A stretch of DNA of 64,000 bases from Barnesiella intestinihominis YIT 11860 (lineage in GTDB: Bacteria; Bacteroidota; Bacteroidia; Bacteroidales; Barnesiellaceae), in assembly GCF_000296465.1 (NCBI RefSeq), contig NZ_JH815206.1, positions 1 through 64,000 on the forward strand, read 5' to 3'. Numbering within the stretch: the stretch's first letter is position 1; every line of letters begins with the position of its first letter. Below are positions 13,309-24,860 of the stretch, one piece after another. The notes under the pieces were generated by a model. The model searched no databases. It was not told where the DNA came from and saw nothing but the letters and a program-made list of their open reading frames with translations. The position numbers and the translations under genes were made by a program.

Positions 13309-13485
13309 TTACTCAACTACTTTTACAAGGTGTTTAACCTTCTCTACCATACCCAAGATTTGGGGAGTAGCGTTGTGCTCTACAACACTGTTGAGTTTTT
13401 TAAGGCCCAGTGCATCAAGAGTCTTTTTCTGTACAGCAGGGCAATTGATGCGGCTTTTAACTTGTTTGATTTTTATTTTTTCCAT
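13309..13485 (-). CDS. rpmD: Large ribosomal subunit protein uL30
   Basis: A 58-codon gene read directly from the gap between rpsE and rplO. It starts MEKIKIKQVKSRI and ends KHLVKVVE, with the L30 core LDALGLKKLNSVVEHN. A clear GGAGG ribosome-binding site lies 7 bp before the ATG, unusual for this phylum. Its neighbours fix the identity. Confidence 0.95.
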   Translation of the reverse strand: MEKIKIKQVKSRINCPAVQKKTLDALGLKKLNSVVEHNATPQILGMVEKVKHLVKVVE

Positions 13486-13500
13486 TGCTTGTCCTCCGTA

Positions 13501-14019
13501 TTAACCTTTAAAGACTTTTTCAACAGAGATACCTCTGTTTTGAGCGACTGTAGCAGCATCTCTCAATTCGCACAATGCAGAGATCGTAGCCTTCACTAAA
13601 TTGTGAGGATTGGACGAACCTTTCGACTTCGCAAGCACGTCGGTAATACCCACACTTTCAAGAACGGCACGCATAGCACCACCGGCCTTTACTCCAGTAC
13701 CCGGAGAAGCGGGCTTGATATATACGAGAGCTCCACCGAATTTTGCCAATTGATCGTGAGGGATAGTACCTTTGAGCACCGGAACTTTCACGAGATTTTT
13801 CTTAGCGGCTTCCACACCTTTGGCGATAGCCGTGGTTACTTCGCTCGCCTTACCCAAGCCCCAGCCTACGATACCGGCTTCGTTACCTACCACAACAATT
13901 GCCGAAAAGCTGAAAGTACGACCACCCTTGGTCACTTTCGTTACACGGTTGATAGCAACCAAACGGTCTTTCAACTCAATGTCATTTGTTGACTTTACTC
14001 TATTATTTTTTCCTGTCAT
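13501..14019 (-). CDS. rpsE: Small ribosomal subunit protein uS5
   Basis: 172 residues with an N-terminal dsRNA-binding-like domain ([20 protein letters not shown]) and the [16 protein letters not shown]-terminal half. It contributes to decoding accuracy and the mRNA entry site. It is 5 bp after rplR in the spc cluster. Confidence 0.98.
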   Translation of the reverse strand: MTGKNNRVKSTNDIELKDRLVAINRVTKVTKGGRTFSFSAIVVVGNEAGIVGWGLGKASEVTTAIAKGVEAAKKNLVKVPVLKGTIPHDQLAKFGGALVYIKPASPGTGVKAGGAMRAVLESVGITDVLAKSKGSSNPHNLVKATISALCELRDAATVAQNRGISVEKVFKG

Positions 14020-14024
14020 GACGA

Positions 14025-14366
14025 TTAAAATTTAAGGCCGCCATTGCGGGCAGCATCAGCTAATTCTTTTACTCTCCCATGATACAGGTAACCGTTGCGG
14101 TCAAAAACAACCGAGGTAATACCGGCTTCCTGTGCTTTCTTGGCGATTTCCTGTCCCACTTTTGCAGCCAACTCTTTTTTAGGAGCGGCTTCCATACCCC
14201 TCGAAGAGGCTGCGGCAAGCGTTTTCCCGGCAAGGTCATCGACCAATTGCACATATATTTGCTTATTACTTCTAAACACCGTCATACGAGGACGCTCGGC
14301 CGTACCGGATATTTTACCACGTATACGGGTTTTGATTTTAATTCTTCTTTCTATCTTCGTTGTCAT
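14025..14366 (-). CDS. rplR: Large ribosomal subunit protein uL18
   Basis: 113 residues with [20 protein letters not shown] and [20 protein letters not shown], the usual L18 ends. It binds 5S rRNA with L5. It lies between rplF (19 bp) and rpsE (5 bp). Confidence 0.98.
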   Translation of the reverse strand: MTTKIERRIKIKTRIRGKISGTAERPRMTVFRSNKQIYVQLVDDLAGKTLAAASSRGMEAAPKKELAAKVGQEIAKKAQEAGITSVVFDRNGYLYHGRVKELADAARNGGLKF

Positions 14367-14385
14367 GATAATACCTGTTTAATGA

Positions 14386-14940
14386 TTATTTGGCGCCTGC
14401 CGATTTACCCGATTTTCTGCGGATTACCTCACCAACGAACTTGATACCTTTACCCTTGTAAGGTTCAGGTTTGCGGAACGAACGGATTTTGGCGCATACT
14501 TGGCCGATCAGTTGTTTGTCGCACGATTCGAGAATAATCAACGGGTTTTTATTTCTCTCTGATTTTGCTTCTACCTTTATTTCGGCAGGAAGTCTCAAAA
14601 AGATGGCGTGAGAATAACCGAGCGAAAGTTCAAGCACTTGACCTTGACTTTGTGCACGGTAACCTACACCGACAAGTTCCAACTCTTTTTTATAACCTTC
14701 GGATACGCCGACTACCATATTGTGAATCAACGCACGGTAAAGGCCATGAAGGGCGCGAGTTTGTTTCTCATCGTTAGGCCGGGTCACATGAATTTCCCCG
14801 TCTACCATTTCAACTTTAATTTCGGGCGATACGGTCTGTACCAATTCCCCTTTGGGTCCTTTTACTTTTACCTCATTTCCGGAAATAGTAACGGTAACTC
14901 CGGCGGGTATTACTATGGGCAATTTTCCTATTCTTGACAT
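14386..14940 (-). CDS. rplF: Large ribosomal subunit protein uL6
   Basis: 184 residues, two tandem L6 folds; KPEPYKGKGIKF is the C-terminal signature. The start is well supported by a strong AAAGGAGG site 8 bp before the ATG, one of only four clear Shine-Dalgarno sites in the window. It lies 19 bp after rpsH. Confidence 0.98.
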   Translation of the reverse strand: MSRIGKLPIVIPAGVTVTISGNEVKVKGPKGELVQTVSPEIKVEMVDGEIHVTRPNDEKQTRALHGLYRALIHNMVVGVSEGYKKELELVGVGYRAQSQGQVLELSLGYSHAIFLRLPAEIKVEAKSERNKNPLIILESCDKQLIGQVCAKIRSFRKPEPYKGKGIKFVGEVIRRKSGKSAGAK

Positions 14941-14959
14941 AATATATACCTCCTTTTAA

Positions 14960-15355
14960 TTAGTAAATGTAACATAATACTTCTCCACCTATTTTCAGGT
15001 CGCTGGCTTCTTTATTAGTCATAACGCCTTTCGAGGTAGAGAGAATCGCAATACCCAAACCGTTCAATACACGCGGCATATCTTTATAACCGGTGTAACG
15101 ACGCAAACCCGGACTCGATATGCGAATGAGTTTCTGGATTGCGCTCACTTTGTTTACGGGGTCATACTTCAAGGCAATCTTGATCGTGCCTCGGGGACCG
15201 TCTTCTACAAACTTATAATTAAGAATGTAGCCTTTTTCAAAAAGGATTTTCGTGATTTCTTTTTTCAATTTCGAGGCCGGCACTTCAACAACTCTGTGAT
15301 GAGCTTTGATGGCGTTTCTCAATCTTGTCAGATAATCTGCTATTGGATCTGTCAT
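14960..15355 (-). CDS. rpsH: Small ribosomal subunit protein uS8
   Basis: 131 residues. It begins MTDPIADYLTRLRNA and ends with STSKGVMTNKEA and GGEVLCYIY, all typical of S8, which binds the central domain of 16S rRNA. In other bacteria S8 also represses its operon; no such site is evident here. The gap to rpsN upstream is 58 bp. Confidence 0.98.
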   Translation of the reverse strand: MTDPIADYLTRLRNAIKAHHRVVEVPASKLKKEITKILFEKGYILNYKFVEDGPRGTIKIALKYDPVNKVSAIQKLIRISSPGLRRYTGYKDMPRVLNGLGIAILSTSKGVMTNKEASDLKIGGEVLCYIY

Positions 15356-15413
15356 ATAAAAATTTGTTTAAATTGATCCGGATTCTCCGGACAATATTTA
15401 ACACTAAAAATAA

Positions 15414-15683
15414 TTACCAGCTTGCTTTTTTTACGCCCGGGATAAGTCCAGCCGAAGCCATTTCGCGGAACTGTATACGGGATATCCCGAATTGACGGAT
15501 ATATCCTTTGGGACGACCGGTGATTTTACAACGGTTGTGCAAACGTACACGCGAAGCGTTTTTCGGCAACAGTTGAAGTGCCTCATAATTACCTTCTGCT
15601 TTAAGCTGTTTTTTCTTTTCGGCATACTTGGCAACTAATTTGGCTCTCTTCACTTCACGAGCTTTCATCGATTCTTTTGCCAT
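15414..15683 (-). CDS. rpsN: Small ribosomal subunit protein uS14 (zinc-free form)
   Basis: 89 residues, the long zinc-independent form: [20 protein letters not shown] lacks the paired CxxC motifs of the short type. It is 3 bp after rplE. It packs in the 30S head near S10 and S3. Confidence 0.97.
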   Translation of the reverse strand: MAKESMKAREVKRAKLVAKYAEKKKQLKAEGNYEALQLLPKNASRVRLHNRCKITGRPKGYIRQFGISRIQFREMASAGLIPGVKKASW

Positions 15684-15686
15684 ATC

Positions 15687-16244
15687 TTAGTCTTTTTTTG
15701 CGTTTTTAAAAGGTAAACCAAATGCTTTGAGAAGAGCATACCCTTCTTCATCTGTTTTGGCAGAGGTTACAAAGGTAATATTCATTCCCATAATTTTGGT
15801 AATACTATCGATATTAATTTCAGGGAAAATAATTTGTTCCTGAATTCCGAGGGTATAATTTCCTCGCCCATCGAGTTTGCTTTCGATACCTTTGAAGTCG
15901 CGGATACGGGGAAGAGACACACGCACCAGACGTTCGAGGAACTCGTACATGCGTTCGCGACGGAGGGTTACCATCACGCCGATAGGCATTTTTTTACGAA
16001 GTTTAAAATTCGAAATATCTTTGCGCGAGAGTGTAGCCACTGCTTTCTGACCGGTGATGGCCGTCAACTCATTGATGGCGGTTTCGATGATTTTCTTGTC
16101 GGCCGTAGCTTCTCCAAGACCTTGATTGATCACGATCTTTTTCAAAACAGGCACCTGCATAACCGTGGAATAATTAAACTCCTTCTGCAAGGCGGGCACG
16201 ATTCTTTCGAGATAATCTTTTTTCAGATTTGCGGTATTGCTCAT
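15687..16244 (-). CDS. rplE: Large ribosomal subunit protein uL5
   Basis: 185 residues, 5S rRNA binding and contact with P-site tRNA. Hallmarks are [29 protein letters not shown] and FRGI-like [20 protein letters not shown]. Its ATG overlaps the rplX stop codon by one base, so the two are likely translationally coupled. Confidence 0.98.
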   Translation of the reverse strand: MSNTANLKKDYLERIVPALQKEFNYSTVMQVPVLKKIVINQGLGEATADKKIIETAINELTAITGQKAVATLSRKDISNFKLRKKMPIGVMVTLRRERMYEFLERLVRVSLPRIRDFKGIESKLDGRGNYTLGIQEQIIFPEINIDSITKIMGMNITFVTSAKTDEEGYALLKAFGLPFKNAKKD

Positions 16245-16564
16245 TACTTAATCTCCTCTCCTGATTTTTTAGAATAACGTACTGAAACGCCTGCTTCATT
16301 TTTCTTCCGGCCGATACGAGTGGGTTTACCCGTCTTCGGATCCAGAGGATTCAAATTGGAAATATGAATAGGAGCTTCTTTTTTCACTATACCTCCCTGA
16401 GGGTTTTTGGCATTAGGTTTGGTACTCTTGGAGACCATATTGATACCTTCTACGATAGCACGTTGCTCTTTCACCAACACGCTCAGGACACGACCGGTCT
16501 TGCCTTTATCTTCACCGGCGTTTACATAGACTGTATCTCCCTTTTTAATATGTAACTTGCTCAT
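16244..16564 (-). CDS. rplX: Large ribosomal subunit protein uL24
   Basis: 106 residues with an N-terminal KOW motif ([20 protein letters not shown]) and [20 protein letters not shown]. It starts 50S assembly at the 5' end of 23S rRNA. It lies 21 bp after rplN and shares one base with rplE. Confidence 0.98.
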   Translation of the reverse strand: MSKLHIKKGDTVYVNAGEDKGKTGRVLSVLVKEQRAIVEGINMVSKSTKPNAKNPQGGIVKKEAPIHISNLNPLDPKTGKPTRIGRKKNEAGVSVRYSKKSGEEIK

Positions 16565-16585
16565 TTAATCTTTAACTTTATTCGA

Positions 16586-16951
16586 TTAAAGTACTTCGGG
16601 TGCTAACGACACGATTTTCATGTTCACGGCACGCAACTCTCTTGCTACCGGGCCGAAAATACGACTGCCGCGCAATTCACCTGCATTATTCAACAATACG
16701 CATGCATTGTCATCGAAGCGAATGTACGACCCGTCTTGACGACGGATTTCTTTTTTCGTGCGCACGATAATAGCTTTCGATACGGCACCTTTTTTCACAT
16801 CGCTCGAAGGGATAGCGCTCTTTATCGCTACGACGATAACATCGCCTACCGAAGCGTAACGACGTCCCGTTCCTCCCAACACACGAATACAAAGAGCTTC
16901 CTTAGCTCCGCTGTTGTCAGCTACTGTAAGTCTTGATTCTTGTTGTATCAT
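16586..16951 (-). CDS. rplN: Large ribosomal subunit protein uL14
   Basis: 121 residues beginning [20 protein letters not shown], with [11 protein letters not shown] and [13 protein letters not shown]. It sits at the subunit interface. It is 2 bp after rpsQ. Confidence 0.98.
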   Translation of the reverse strand: MIQQESRLTVADNSGAKEALCIRVLGGTGRRYASVGDVIVVAIKSAIPSSDVKKGAVSKAIIVRTKKEIRRQDGSYIRFDDNACVLLNNAGELRGSRIFGPVARELRAVNMKIVSLAPEVL

Positions 16952-16953
16952 AA

Positions 16954-17211
16954 TTACTTAGCTCTTTCGATGATTTCTACTAATCTCCATCTCTTTGTTT
17001 TGCTCAAAGGACGAGTTTCCATCAGCCTCACGGTATCACCGATGTTGCATTCGTTCTTCTCGTCATGAGCATGGTATTTCTTCGTCTTATTCACGAATTT
17101 ACCATAAATCGGGTGTTTTTCTTTCCACTTCACGGTCACCGTGATCGTTTTTTCCATCTTGTTGCTGGAAACCACACCGATTCTCTCTTTTCTTAAATTT
17201 CTACTTTCCAT
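16954..17211 (-). CDS. rpsQ: Small ribosomal subunit protein uS17
   Basis: 85 residues, an OB-fold primary 16S binder. The start [20 protein letters not shown] and the C-terminal [15 protein letters not shown] identify it. It is 17 bp after rpmC and 2 bp before rplN. Confidence 0.98.
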   Translation of the reverse strand: MESRNLRKERIGVVSSNKMEKTITVTVKWKEKHPIYGKFVNKTKKYHAHDEKNECNIGDTVRLMETRPLSKTKRWRLVEIIERAK

Positions 17212-17228
17212 CTTAGATATGTGGCTGA

Positions 17229-17426
17229 TTATTTTTTATTAAGTTCCCGCTTGCGCAACTCGGTTTTCATACGCGCAATCATCCTGCGTTCGTGAGTTAT
17301 TTTAGCAGGACTATCCAACGGCGAAATGCTGTGGGTGATCTCCAACTGGTTGAGAGCAGCTACCGCTGCATCCAATCTTTCTTGTAACTCTTTGGAGCCT
17401 AATTCTTTAATTTCTGCTTTTTTCAT
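17229..17426 (-). CDS. rpmC: Large ribosomal subunit protein uL29
   Basis: A 65-residue helical protein near the peptide exit tunnel. It begins [18 protein letters not shown] and ends [19 protein letters not shown]. It is 3 bp after rplP. Confidence 0.97.
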   Translation of the reverse strand: MKKAEIKELGSKELQERLDAAVAALNQLEITHSISPLDSPAKITHERRMIARMKTELRKRELNKK

Positions 17427-17429
17427 AAC

Positions 17430-17861
17430 TTACACATTTTGACTGGCGTCGTAGTCACGACGAACAACGAACTTAGTAGTTACAGGAAGCTTTTGTGCAC
17501 CGAGGCGTAAAGCTTCTTTGGCTATCTCATAAGGCACACCTTCTACTTCGATGATTACACGACCCGGAGTAATAGGGAATACGAATCCTTCGGGATTACC
17601 TTTACCTTTACCCATACGTACATCGGCCGGCTTCTTAGTAATAGGTTTATCGGGGAATATACGGATCCAAATCTGACCTTGACGTTGCATGTAACGAGTT
17701 ACAGCAACACGAGCGGCCTCGATTTGACGACCTGTAATCCATTTAGTATCTAACGACTTGATGCCGAAAGATCCGAAAGCCAGCTGGTTACCTCTTTGGG
17801 CATTACCCTTTTGGCGACCTTTTTGCTGTCTTCTGAATTTAGTTTTTTTCGGTTGTAACAT
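17430..17861 (-). CDS. rplP: Large ribosomal subunit protein uL16
   Basis: 143 residues with [36 protein letters not shown] and [20 protein letters not shown]. It helps place A-site tRNA. It is 13 bp after rpsC and 3 bp before rpmC. Confidence 0.98.
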   Translation of the reverse strand: MLQPKKTKFRRQQKGRQKGNAQRGNQLAFGSFGIKSLDTKWITGRQIEAARVAVTRYMQRQGQIWIRIFPDKPITKKPADVRMGKGKGNPEGFVFPITPGRVIIEVEGVPYEIAKEALRLGAQKLPVTTKFVVRRDYDASQNV

Positions 17862-17874
17862 AGTTCAATTTCGT

Positions 17875-18600
17875 TTAGCGGTTAGTTTTGGGTTTTCTGA
17901 AGCCCTTTTTCGGAGCGCCATTTCCACCGCGTGCTTCTTTGGCACTGTTGGTGAATGCAGGAGCAAGGTCTTTTTTTCCGTAAACTTCGCCACGGCAAAT
18001 CCAAACCTTAACACCGATAACTCCCACTTTCGTATGAGCTTCTACCAATGCATAGTCAATATCGGCACGCAATGTATGAAGGGGGGTTCTACCTTCTTTG
18101 TACATTTCGGAACGAGCCATTTCAGCTCCGTTCAAACGACCCGATACTTGCACTTTGATACCCTCGGCTCCCATTCGCATAGTCGATGCGATAGCCATTT
18201 TGACAGCACGACGGTAAGCTATCTTGCCTTCGATTTGACGAGCGACATTACTAGCTACTATTTCGGCATCAAGCTCGGGGCGTTTTACTTCGTAGATATT
18301 GATTTGTACGTCCTTATCGGTAATTTTCTTCAATTCTTCTTTGAGTTTATCTACCTCTTGGCCACCTTTACCGATAATAAGTCCCGGACGAGCGGTACAC
18401 ACGGTAATGGTTATCAATTTCAACGTACGTTCTATAACTATGCGTGAAACGCTGGCTTTTGCAAGACGGGCATTCAAATACTTGCGGATCTTGCTGTCTT
18501 CCAACAACCTGTCACCATAGTTTTTACCGCCATACCAATTGGAATCCCAACCTCTGATGATTCCCAAACGGTTACTTATCGGATTTACTTTCTGTCCCAT
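17875..18600 (-). CDS. rpsC: Small ribosomal subunit protein uS3
   Basis: 241 residues. It begins [20 protein letters not shown], contains a KH domain ([19 protein letters not shown]) and the S3 C-terminal domain ([19 protein letters not shown]), and has a basic tail. It lines the mRNA entry channel. It lies 7 bp after rplV. Confidence 0.98.
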   Translation of the reverse strand: MGQKVNPISNRLGIIRGWDSNWYGGKNYGDRLLEDSKIRKYLNARLAKASVSRIVIERTLKLITITVCTARPGLIIGKGGQEVDKLKEELKKITDKDVQINIYEVKRPELDAEIVASNVARQIEGKIAYRRAVKMAIASTMRMGAEGIKVQVSGRLNGAEMARSEMYKEGRTPLHTLRADIDYALVEAHTKVGVIGVKVWICRGEVYGKKDLAPAFTNSAKEARGGNGAPKKGFRKPKTNR

Positions 18601-18607
18601 CCAGCAA

Positions 18608-19018
18608 TTAGTTTTTGTTATCGTTTTTATTTATTGTATCAACAAACAATGTTACATGGTTCGAACGTTTACGAATTCTGTAACCTCTTCCTTGCGGAGC
18701 CGGACGAAGACGTTTAAGCATCGCTGCACAATCCACATAGATCGTAGAGATGTAAAGTTCTCCGTTTTCGGCTTTGCGTTCGTTCTTTTGCTCCCAATTG
18801 GCAATGGCAGAACGCAACAGTTTTTCCAGTCTTTGCGAAGCTTCTTTATTCGAGAACTTCAACACGCCGAGAGCTTTGAATACCTCCATACCTCTTACCA
18901 TATCTGCGGCCAAACGCATTTTACGGGGAGATGTGGGAACATTATTCAACTTGGCGAAATATTGAGTTTTCAGAGCTTCCTTCCTTCTATTGGCTGATTC
19001 TCTTTTTCTTGCACCCAT
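18608..19018 (-). CDS. rplV: Large ribosomal subunit protein uL22
   Basis: 136 residues. The L22 core [17 protein letters not shown] and the tunnel loop region [20 protein letters not shown] are present. A short N-terminal extension and an Asn/Lys-rich tail flank the core. It lies 44 bp after rpsS. Confidence 0.97.
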   Translation of the reverse strand: MGARKRESANRRKEALKTQYFAKLNNVPTSPRKMRLAADMVRGMEVFKALGVLKFSNKEASQRLEKLLRSAIANWEQKNERKAENGELYISTIYVDCAAMLKRLRPAPQGRGYRIRKRSNHVTLFVDTINKNDNKN

Positions 19019-19062
19019 TTTTCAATTCTTTAATTGTATTAAAACTCGCATTCCCTCAGGCC

Positions 19063-19332
19063 TTATTTTTTCTTGTTACCTGCATGGCCGCGGAATGTGC
19101 GTGTAGGAGCGAACTCACCGAGTTTGTGCCCCACCATGTTTTCGGTAACATATACGGGAATAAATTTATTACCATTGTGTACTGCAAAAGTATGACCTAC
19201 GAAATCGGGAGAAATCATAGATGCACGCGACCATGTTTTGATAACAGACTTCTTGCCTGATGCCTCCATGGCGGCAACTTTTTTATCCAGCTTCACACTG
19301 ATATATGGGCCTTTTTTTAATGAACGACTCAT
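19063..19332 (-). CDS. rpsS: Small ribosomal subunit protein uS19
   Basis: 89 residues with [15 protein letters not shown], [22 protein letters not shown] core and [19 protein letters not shown]. It binds the 30S head. It lies 20 bp after rplB. Confidence 0.98.
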   Translation of the reverse strand: MSRSLKKGPYISVKLDKKVAAMEASGKKSVIKTWSRASMISPDFVGHTFAVHNGNKFIPVYVTENMVGHKLGEFAPTRTFRGHAGNKKK

Positions 19333-19352
19333 GTTGTTGTCAATTTATCAGA

Positions 19353-20177
19353 TTACTTTTTCCTTCTTTCAATAATATACTTCGAAGAGTGTTTCTTCGG
19401 AGCTCTGGTCTTCAAACCTTTTGCATACAAACCTTTTCTAGATCTGGGGTGTCCTCCTGATGCACGTCCTTCACCACCACCCATGGGGTGATCTACAGGG
19501 TTCATCACAACACCACGGTTGCGAGGACGACGGCCCAACCAGCGAGAGCGGCCGGCTTTACCCGAACGTTCGAGTGCGTGGTCCGAATTTCCTACACTAC
19601 CGATAGTAGCTTTACAGGTTGCGAGGATCTTTCTGGTTTCTCCAGAAGGTAATTTGATAATTGCATAATCGCCTTCTCTCGAAGTCAACTGAGCGAATGT
19701 TCCGGCCGAACGAACCAAAAAGGCTCCTTGTCCCGGACGTAACTCGATGTTGTGAATAACAGTACCGATAGGTATGTTTTTCAGCGGCAATGCATTTCCT
19801 ACTTCGGGAGCCGCATTTTCGCCAGACATCAAGGTTGCTCCAACTTCCAAGCCGTTGGGTGCAATAATGTAACGTTTCTCACCGTCTGCATAAAACAACA
19901 ACGCGATACGAGCCGAACGGTTAGGATCGTATTCGATTGTCTTTACAGTAGCGGGTACACCGTCTTTATTTCTCTTGAAGTCGATAAGTCTGTATTTTCT
20001 CTTGTGACCGCCTCCGATATAGCGCATTGTCAAATGCCCTTCATTGTTACGACCACCCGATTTTCTGACACCTACTACAAGAGATTTTTCTGGCGCGCTA
20101 GCAGTGATAGTATCAAATGCACCAATAATTTTGTGTCTTTGCCCCGGTGTTGTGGGCTTTAATTTTCTTACTGCCAT
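19353..20177 (-). CDS. rplB: Large ribosomal subunit protein uL2
   Basis: 274 residues. [21 protein letters not shown], the [22 protein letters not shown]-terminal signature and [17 protein letters not shown] segment identify L2, needed for subunit joining and peptidyl transfer. It is 7 bp after rplW. Confidence 0.98.
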   Translation of the reverse strand: MAVRKLKPTTPGQRHKIIGAFDTITASAPEKSLVVGVRKSGGRNNEGHLTMRYIGGGHKRKYRLIDFKRNKDGVPATVKTIEYDPNRSARIALLFYADGEKRYIIAPNGLEVGATLMSGENAAPEVGNALPLKNIPIGTVIHNIELRPGQGAFLVRSAGTFAQLTSREGDYAIIKLPSGETRKILATCKATIGSVGNSDHALERSGKAGRSRWLGRRPRNRGVVMNPVDHPMGGGEGRASGGHPRSRKGLYAKGLKTRAPKKHSSKYIIERRKK

Positions 20178-20184
20178 TGTTCAA

Positions 20185-20481
20185 TTAGATATTGCTATAA
20201 AAATCAATAGTTTCTCCTTCTTTCAATGTAACTAGGGCTTTTTTATAAGCAGCCGTTCTACCGGAAATAAGACCCGTCTTGGTATAACGGCTCTTGTTTT
20301 TCCCACGATAATTCATCGTGTTTACCGATACAACAGTAACATTGTACATTTCTTCAACTGCTTTTTTAATTTGCAGTTTATCTGCTTTCGGATCAACGCG
20401 GAAACCATAACGATTATATTTTTCGCCCATGGCTGTCATTTTCTCCGTTACGATAGGTTTAATTATTATTCCCATATTCAA
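20185..20481 (-). CDS. rplW: Large ribosomal subunit protein uL23
   Basis: 98 residues (IIIKPIVTEKMTAMGEKYNR, VDPKADKLQIKKAVEEMYNV). It forms the docking site for trigger factor and SRP at the tunnel exit. A strong AAGGAGG lies 7 bp before the ATG, supporting this start. It is 11 bp after rplD. Confidence 0.98.
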   Translation of the reverse strand: MNMGIIIKPIVTEKMTAMGEKYNRYGFRVDPKADKLQIKKAVEEMYNVTVVSVNTMNYRGKNKSRYTKTGLISGRTAAYKKALVTLKEGETIDFYSNI

Positions 20482-20492
20482 GCCTCCTTACA

Positions 20493-21113
20493 TCAAAAGT
20501 TATTTATAGCGGCTACCGTACTTTCAGTCAAAACCAAAGCCTTGTTATCCAACACTTTGTATGTATTGAGTTCCGAAACCGTTATAACATTTGCTCCCGT
20601 GAGATTACGGGACGACAAATATACGTTTTTATTTTGTTCCGATAAAACCAAAAGTGACTTTTTATCAGCAACTTGCAAATTTTTGAGCAAGTTCACGAAC
20701 TCTTTGGTCTTAGGAGCATCGAAAGAAAAGTCTTCGACTACTACGATCGCATTGTCCTGAGCCTTGTAAGTCAATGCCGATTTACGAGCAAGCGCTTTTA
20801 CTTTCTTGTTCAATTTGAAACGATAGTCACGAGGTTTAGGACCGAATACACGGCCACCACCTACCATCACAGGAGAATTGATATCTCCGCTACGAGCACC
20901 TCCTGTACCTTTTTGTCTTTTCAACTTACGGGTACTACCAGATACTTCGCTTCTTTCTTTTGATTTGTGAGTACCTTGACGCAAGTTTGCCAAGTATTGT
21001 TTCACATCGAGATATACGGCGTGATCATTGGGTTCGATACCAAATACAGCATCGTCCAAAACAACCTTCTTACCTGTGTCCTCACCTTTAATGTTATATA
21101 CGCTCAGTTCCAT
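20493..21113 (-). CDS. rplD: Large ribosomal subunit protein uL4
   Basis: 206 residues with [20 protein letters not shown] and [19 protein letters not shown], the extended loop region that reaches the tunnel. L4 also regulates the S10 operon in some proteobacteria; no such leader is recognisable here. Its ATG overlaps the rplC stop by one base. Confidence 0.98.
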   Translation of the reverse strand: MELSVYNIKGEDTGKKVVLDDAVFGIEPNDHAVYLDVKQYLANLRQGTHKSKERSEVSGSTRKLKRQKGTGGARSGDINSPVMVGGGRVFGPKPRDYRFKLNKKVKALARKSALTYKAQDNAIVVVEDFSFDAPKTKEFVNLLKNLQVADKKSLLVLSEQNKNVYLSSRNLTGANVITVSELNTYKVLDNKALVLTESTVAAINNF

Positions 21114-21727
21114 TATTTCTCAATTATTACGATTGAACCTTTACTTCCGGGCACAGATCCTTTAATAAGCAAAAGATTGTGTTCGGGTATTACTTTTAAC
21201 ACTTGGAGGTTTTGCACGGTTACGCGGTGATTACCCATCTGGCCGGCCATACGTGTACCCTTGAATACACGGGCTGGATATGAACATGCACCGATAGAAC
21301 CGGGGGCACGTAAGCGGTTATGCTGACCGTGAGTGGTTTGTCCCACACCACCGAAGCCATGACGCTTAACTACACCTTGGAAACCTTTTCCTTTTGATAC
21401 GCCGATTACATCTACGTACTCCGCACCTTCAAACAAATCGACAGCAATCGTATCGCCCAATTTGTATTCGGTGTCGAATTTGAACTCGGCCAAGTGTCTC
21501 TTGGGCGTTACGCCTGCTTTCTTGAAATGACCGGCTTCGGGCTTGGTAGTGTGTTTATCTTTCTTGTCGATAAATCCTACTTGCACAGCCTCGTACCCGT
21601 CTTTTTCAACGGTTTTCAATTGCGTAACTACACAAGGACCAACTTCGATAACAGTGCATGGTACATTTTTACCCTCGGCACTGAAAACGGATGTCATTCC
21701 GATTTTTTTTCCTAATAATCCTGGCAT
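21113..21727 (-). CDS. rplC: Large ribosomal subunit protein uL3
   Basis: 204 residues. [34 protein letters not shown] and [20 protein letters not shown] are the L3 hallmarks near the peptidyl transferase centre. It shares one base with rplD and follows rpsJ by 18 bp. Confidence 0.98.
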   Translation of the reverse strand: MPGLLGKKIGMTSVFSAEGKNVPCTVIEVGPCVVTQLKTVEKDGYEAVQVGFIDKKDKHTTKPEAGHFKKAGVTPKRHLAEFKFDTEYKLGDTIAVDLFEGAEYVDVIGVSKGKGFQGVVKRHGFGGVGQTTHGQHNRLRAPGSIGACSYPARVFKGTRMAGQMGNHRVTVQNLQVLKVIPEHNLLLIKGSVPGSKGSIVIIEK

Positions 21728-21745
21728 TTCTACTTAATTTTTTAA

Positions 21746-22051
21746 TCACACTTTAATTTCTACATCTACTCCGCTCGGCAATTCCAACTTCATCAACGCA
21801 TCCACAGTCTTTGCAGTAGAACTGTAAATGTCAATAAGACGTTTGAATGAAGACAACTCGAATTGCTCTCTCGATTTTTTATTTACGAAAGTCGAGCGGT
21901 TTACCGTGAAAATACGTTTGTGAGTAGGTAGAGGAATCGGCCCGCTCACTACTGCTCCCGTAGCTTTCACCGTCTTCACGATTTTCTCGGCCGATTTATC
22001 AACCAAGTTGTGATCGTAAGACTTCAATTTAATTCTGATTTTTTGGCTCAT
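21746..22051 (-). CDS. rpsJ: Small ribosomal subunit protein uS10
   Basis: 101 residues with [20 protein letters not shown] and [20 protein letters not shown]. In addition to its 30S role, S10 (NusE) joins the antitermination complex. It lies 19 bp after fusA, so the str and S10 clusters are joined here with no tuf gene between them. Confidence 0.98.
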   Translation of the reverse strand: MSQKIRIKLKSYDHNLVDKSAEKIVKTVKATGAVVSGPIPLPTHKRIFTVNRSTFVNKKSREQFELSSFKRLIDIYSSTAKTVDALMKLELPSGVDVEIKV

Positions 22052-22070
22052 ATTGATATTTGATAGTTAA

Positions 22071-24191
22071 TTACAATAAATCTACTCTACCGTTCACCTC
22101 TGTCAATACATTCTTTGCAATCGAAGAACTTACTTCGGAATAATGCGAGAACGACATCGTCGAAGTAGCACGACCGGAAGTAATGGTACGCAACGCTGTT
22201 ACATAACCGAACATCTCGGCAAGAGGTGCTGTGGCTTTCACGATACGAGCGCCCGAACGGCTGGATTCCATACCTTCGATTTGACCACGACGTTTATTCA
22301 AGTCCGAAATTACATCACCCATACTTTCTTCGGGAGTTACAACCTCGATCTTCATGATTGGCTCCAACAATACGGGACCGGCCTTTTCACAAGCCTTTTT
22401 GAATGCTTGGATAGCACAAAGTTCGAACGAAAGCTGGTCAGAGTCCACAGGGTGGAACGAACCATCGATTACAGTAACTTTTAAACTGTCTACGGGATAA
22501 CCGGCCAACACACCGTTTTTCATAGCGGTAGTGAAACCTTTCTGAATAGAAGGAATAAATTCCTTAGGAATATTACCACCTTTTACTTCATCGACAAATT
22601 CCAATCCGCCTTCTTCACGAGTAGAAGGTTCTACACGTACGATAATATCGGCAAACTTACCACGACCACCGGTTTGTTTTTTAAACACTTCACGCAACTC
22701 AACCGGTTTGGTAATAGCCTCTTTGTAAGTAACCTGAGGACGGCCTTGATTACACTCGACTTTGAACTCACGTTTCAAACGATCGATAATAATTTCGAGG
22801 TGAAGCTCACCCATACCACTGATAACCGTTTGTCCGGTCTCTTCATTGGTAGCCACGGTAAAGGTCGGGTCTTCTTCGGCCAATTTCTGCAAGCCGATAC
22901 CCAACTTATCGAGATCTTTCTGTGTCTTAGGTTCAACTGCAATACCGATTACAGGTGTAGGGAAATCCATAGCTTCGAGAACGATAGGAGCATCTTCTGC
23001 ACACAACGTATCACCCGTGCGAATATCTTTGAAACCTACTCCTGCGCCAATATCGCCACAGTCGATAGATTCTTTCGGATTTTGTTTATTCGAGTGCATT
23101 TGGAACAAACGGGAAACACGCTCTTTCTTACCCGAACGGGAATTAAGCACATAAGAGCCCGCTACGACTTCTCCCGAATACACACGGAAGAAGCAGAGAC
23201 GACCTACATAAGGGTCGGTTGCAATCTTGAAAGCGAGCGCACACATCGGCTGATCGAAAGAAGGATGACGAACGACTTCCTTTTCAGGATCATTCACATC
23301 GTGTCCCACTACGGCAGGAGTATCTACCGGACTGGGTAAAAATGCACACACGGCATCGAGCAGAGGCTGTACACCCTTGTTCTTGAAAGAAGAACCGCAA
23401 ATCATAGGAACAATCTGCATAGCCAACGTTCCTTTACGAATTGCACGCATAATTTCCTCTTCGGTGATAGTCGAAGGATCCGTGAAATACTTCTCCATCA
23501 ACTCGTCATCACACTCGGCTATTTTTTCAAGCAGTTTGTCCCTCCATTCATCGCACTCGGCCTGCAAACTAGCTGGAATTTCCTCCACACTATAATCAGC
23601 ACCCATTGCCTCGTCATGCCAATAAATAGCTTTCATTCTCACCAAGTCAACCACGCCTTTGAATGTCTCTTCTGCACCGATAGGCACTTGAATGGGGCAA
23701 GGATTCGCACCCAAAACGTCTTTTAACTGACGGACAACTTCAAAGAAATTCGCACCCGAACGGTCCATTTTATTCACGTAACCGATACGAGGAACATTGT
23801 ATTTATCGGCTTGGCGCCATACAGTCTCGGACTGAGGTTCAACACCGCCGACCGCACAAAACGCAGCCACAGCTCCGTCCAGTACACGCAAAGAGCGCTC
23901 TACCTCTACGGTAAAGTCCACGTGCCCCGGAGTATCGATCAAGTTGATTTTAAACTTCTCGTCCTTATAATTCCAGAAAGCGGTAGTAGCGGCAGATGTA
24001 ATGGTTATACCACGTTCTTGCTCCTGCTCCATCCAGTCCATTGTAGCGGCACCATCGTGTACTTCACCGATTTTGTGCGTCAACCCCGTATAGAACAAAA
24101 TACGTTCCGAAGTCGTTGTCTTACCGGCATCGATGTGTGCCATAATACCAATGTTTCTGGTATATTTCAAATGAGCGTCAGATTTTGCCAT
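22071..24191 (-). CDS. fusA: Elongation factor G
   Basis: A 706-residue translocation GTPase. The GTP site is intact: G1 [10 protein letters not shown]3 DTPGH and G4 NKMD lie in the first 150 residues, followed by domain II, the EF-G III-V domains and the C-terminal [10 protein letters not shown]. It catalyses ribosome translocation, and paralogues take part in recycling. It lies between rpsG (25 bp) and rpsJ (19 bp). This copy, in the str position, is likely the housekeeping one. Confidence 0.97.
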   Translation of the reverse strand: MAKSDAHLKYTRNIGIMAHIDAGKTTTSERILFYTGLTHKIGEVHDGAATMDWMEQEQERGITITSAATTAFWNYKDEKFKINLIDTPGHVDFTVEVERSLRVLDGAVAAFCAVGGVEPQSETVWRQADKYNVPRIGYVNKMDRSGANFFEVVRQLKDVLGANPCPIQVPIGAEETFKGVVDLVRMKAIYWHDEAMGADYSVEEIPASLQAECDEWRDKLLEKIAECDDELMEKYFTDPSTITEEEIMRAIRKGTLAMQIVPMICGSSFKNKGVQPLLDAVCAFLPSPVDTPAVVGHDVNDPEKEVVRHPSFDQPMCALAFKIATDPYVGRLCFFRVYSGEVVAGSYVLNSRSGKKERVSRLFQMHSNKQNPKESIDCGDIGAGVGFKDIRTGDTLCAEDAPIVLEAMDFPTPVIGIAVEPKTQKDLDKLGIGLQKLAEEDPTFTVATNEETGQTVISGMGELHLEIIIDRLKREFKVECNQGRPQVTYKEAITKPVELREVFKKQTGGRGKFADIIVRVEPSTREEGGLEFVDEVKGGNIPKEFIPSIQKGFTTAMKNGVLAGYPVDSLKVTVIDGSFHPVDSDQLSFELCAIQAFKKACEKAGPVLLEPIMKIEVVTPEESMGDVISDLNKRRGQIEGMESSRSGARIVKATAPLAEMFGYVTALRTITSGRATSTMSFSHYSEVSSSIAKNVLTEVNGRVDLL

Positions 24192-24216
24192 TTTCTTTAT
24201 TCCTTATTTTATTCAA

Positions 24217-24693
24217 TTAAAATCTAAAATGAGCGAATGCACGGTTAGCTTCTGCCATCTTGTGCATATCTTCTTTACGTTTAAACGCACCACCCTGTTC
24301 GTTAAAAGCGTCGACAATTTCGGCAGCCAATTTGTCGGCCATCGTTTTGCCTCCTCTTTTACGAGAATAGATAATAAGATTTTTCATTGAAATAGATTCC
24401 TTACGATCGGGGCGGATTTCCGTAGGTACTTGGAAAGTAGCACCACCCACACGGCGAGATTTAACCTCTACTTGAGGTGTAATATTTTCTAGGGCTTTCT
24501 TCCATATTTCGAGGGCAGATTTTTCCTCGTTCGGCAACTTAGATTTCGCAATCTCCAATGCACTGTAGAAAATAGTATAGGCAATATTCTTTTTGCCATC
24601 ATACATCAAGTGGTTTACAAACTTCGAAACCCTCACATCATTGAATACGGGATCTGGTAATACAACCCGTTTCTTTGGTTTTGCTTTTCTCAT
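24217..24693 (-). CDS. rpsG: Small ribosomal subunit protein uS7
   Basis: 158 residues. It begins [20 protein letters not shown] and holds [20 protein letters not shown]. It nucleates 30S head assembly. The 167-bp gap to rpsL upstream is the widest in the cluster and shows no clear promoter or RNA structure. Confidence 0.98.
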   Translation of the reverse strand: MRKAKPKKRVVLPDPVFNDVRVSKFVNHLMYDGKKNIAYTIFYSALEIAKSKLPNEEKSALEIWKKALENITPQVEVKSRRVGGATFQVPTEIRPDRKESISMKNLIIYSRKRGGKTMADKLAAEIVDAFNEQGGAFKRKEDMHKMAEANRAFAHFRF

Positions 24694-24860
24694 TTTTTAC
24701 AATAAATTGTCGTTCTTGTTTTTGGTTGCTGTCCTTTACATCTTCAACGAAGTCCGCCGACCTCATTTACTCAACCCAATCAGCCTATCCAATAAACGAG
24801 AACCAGTGTTCGACACTAATTCTTTAACTCTCTTTGCTGGCTTTTATAAAAAGGGGATTC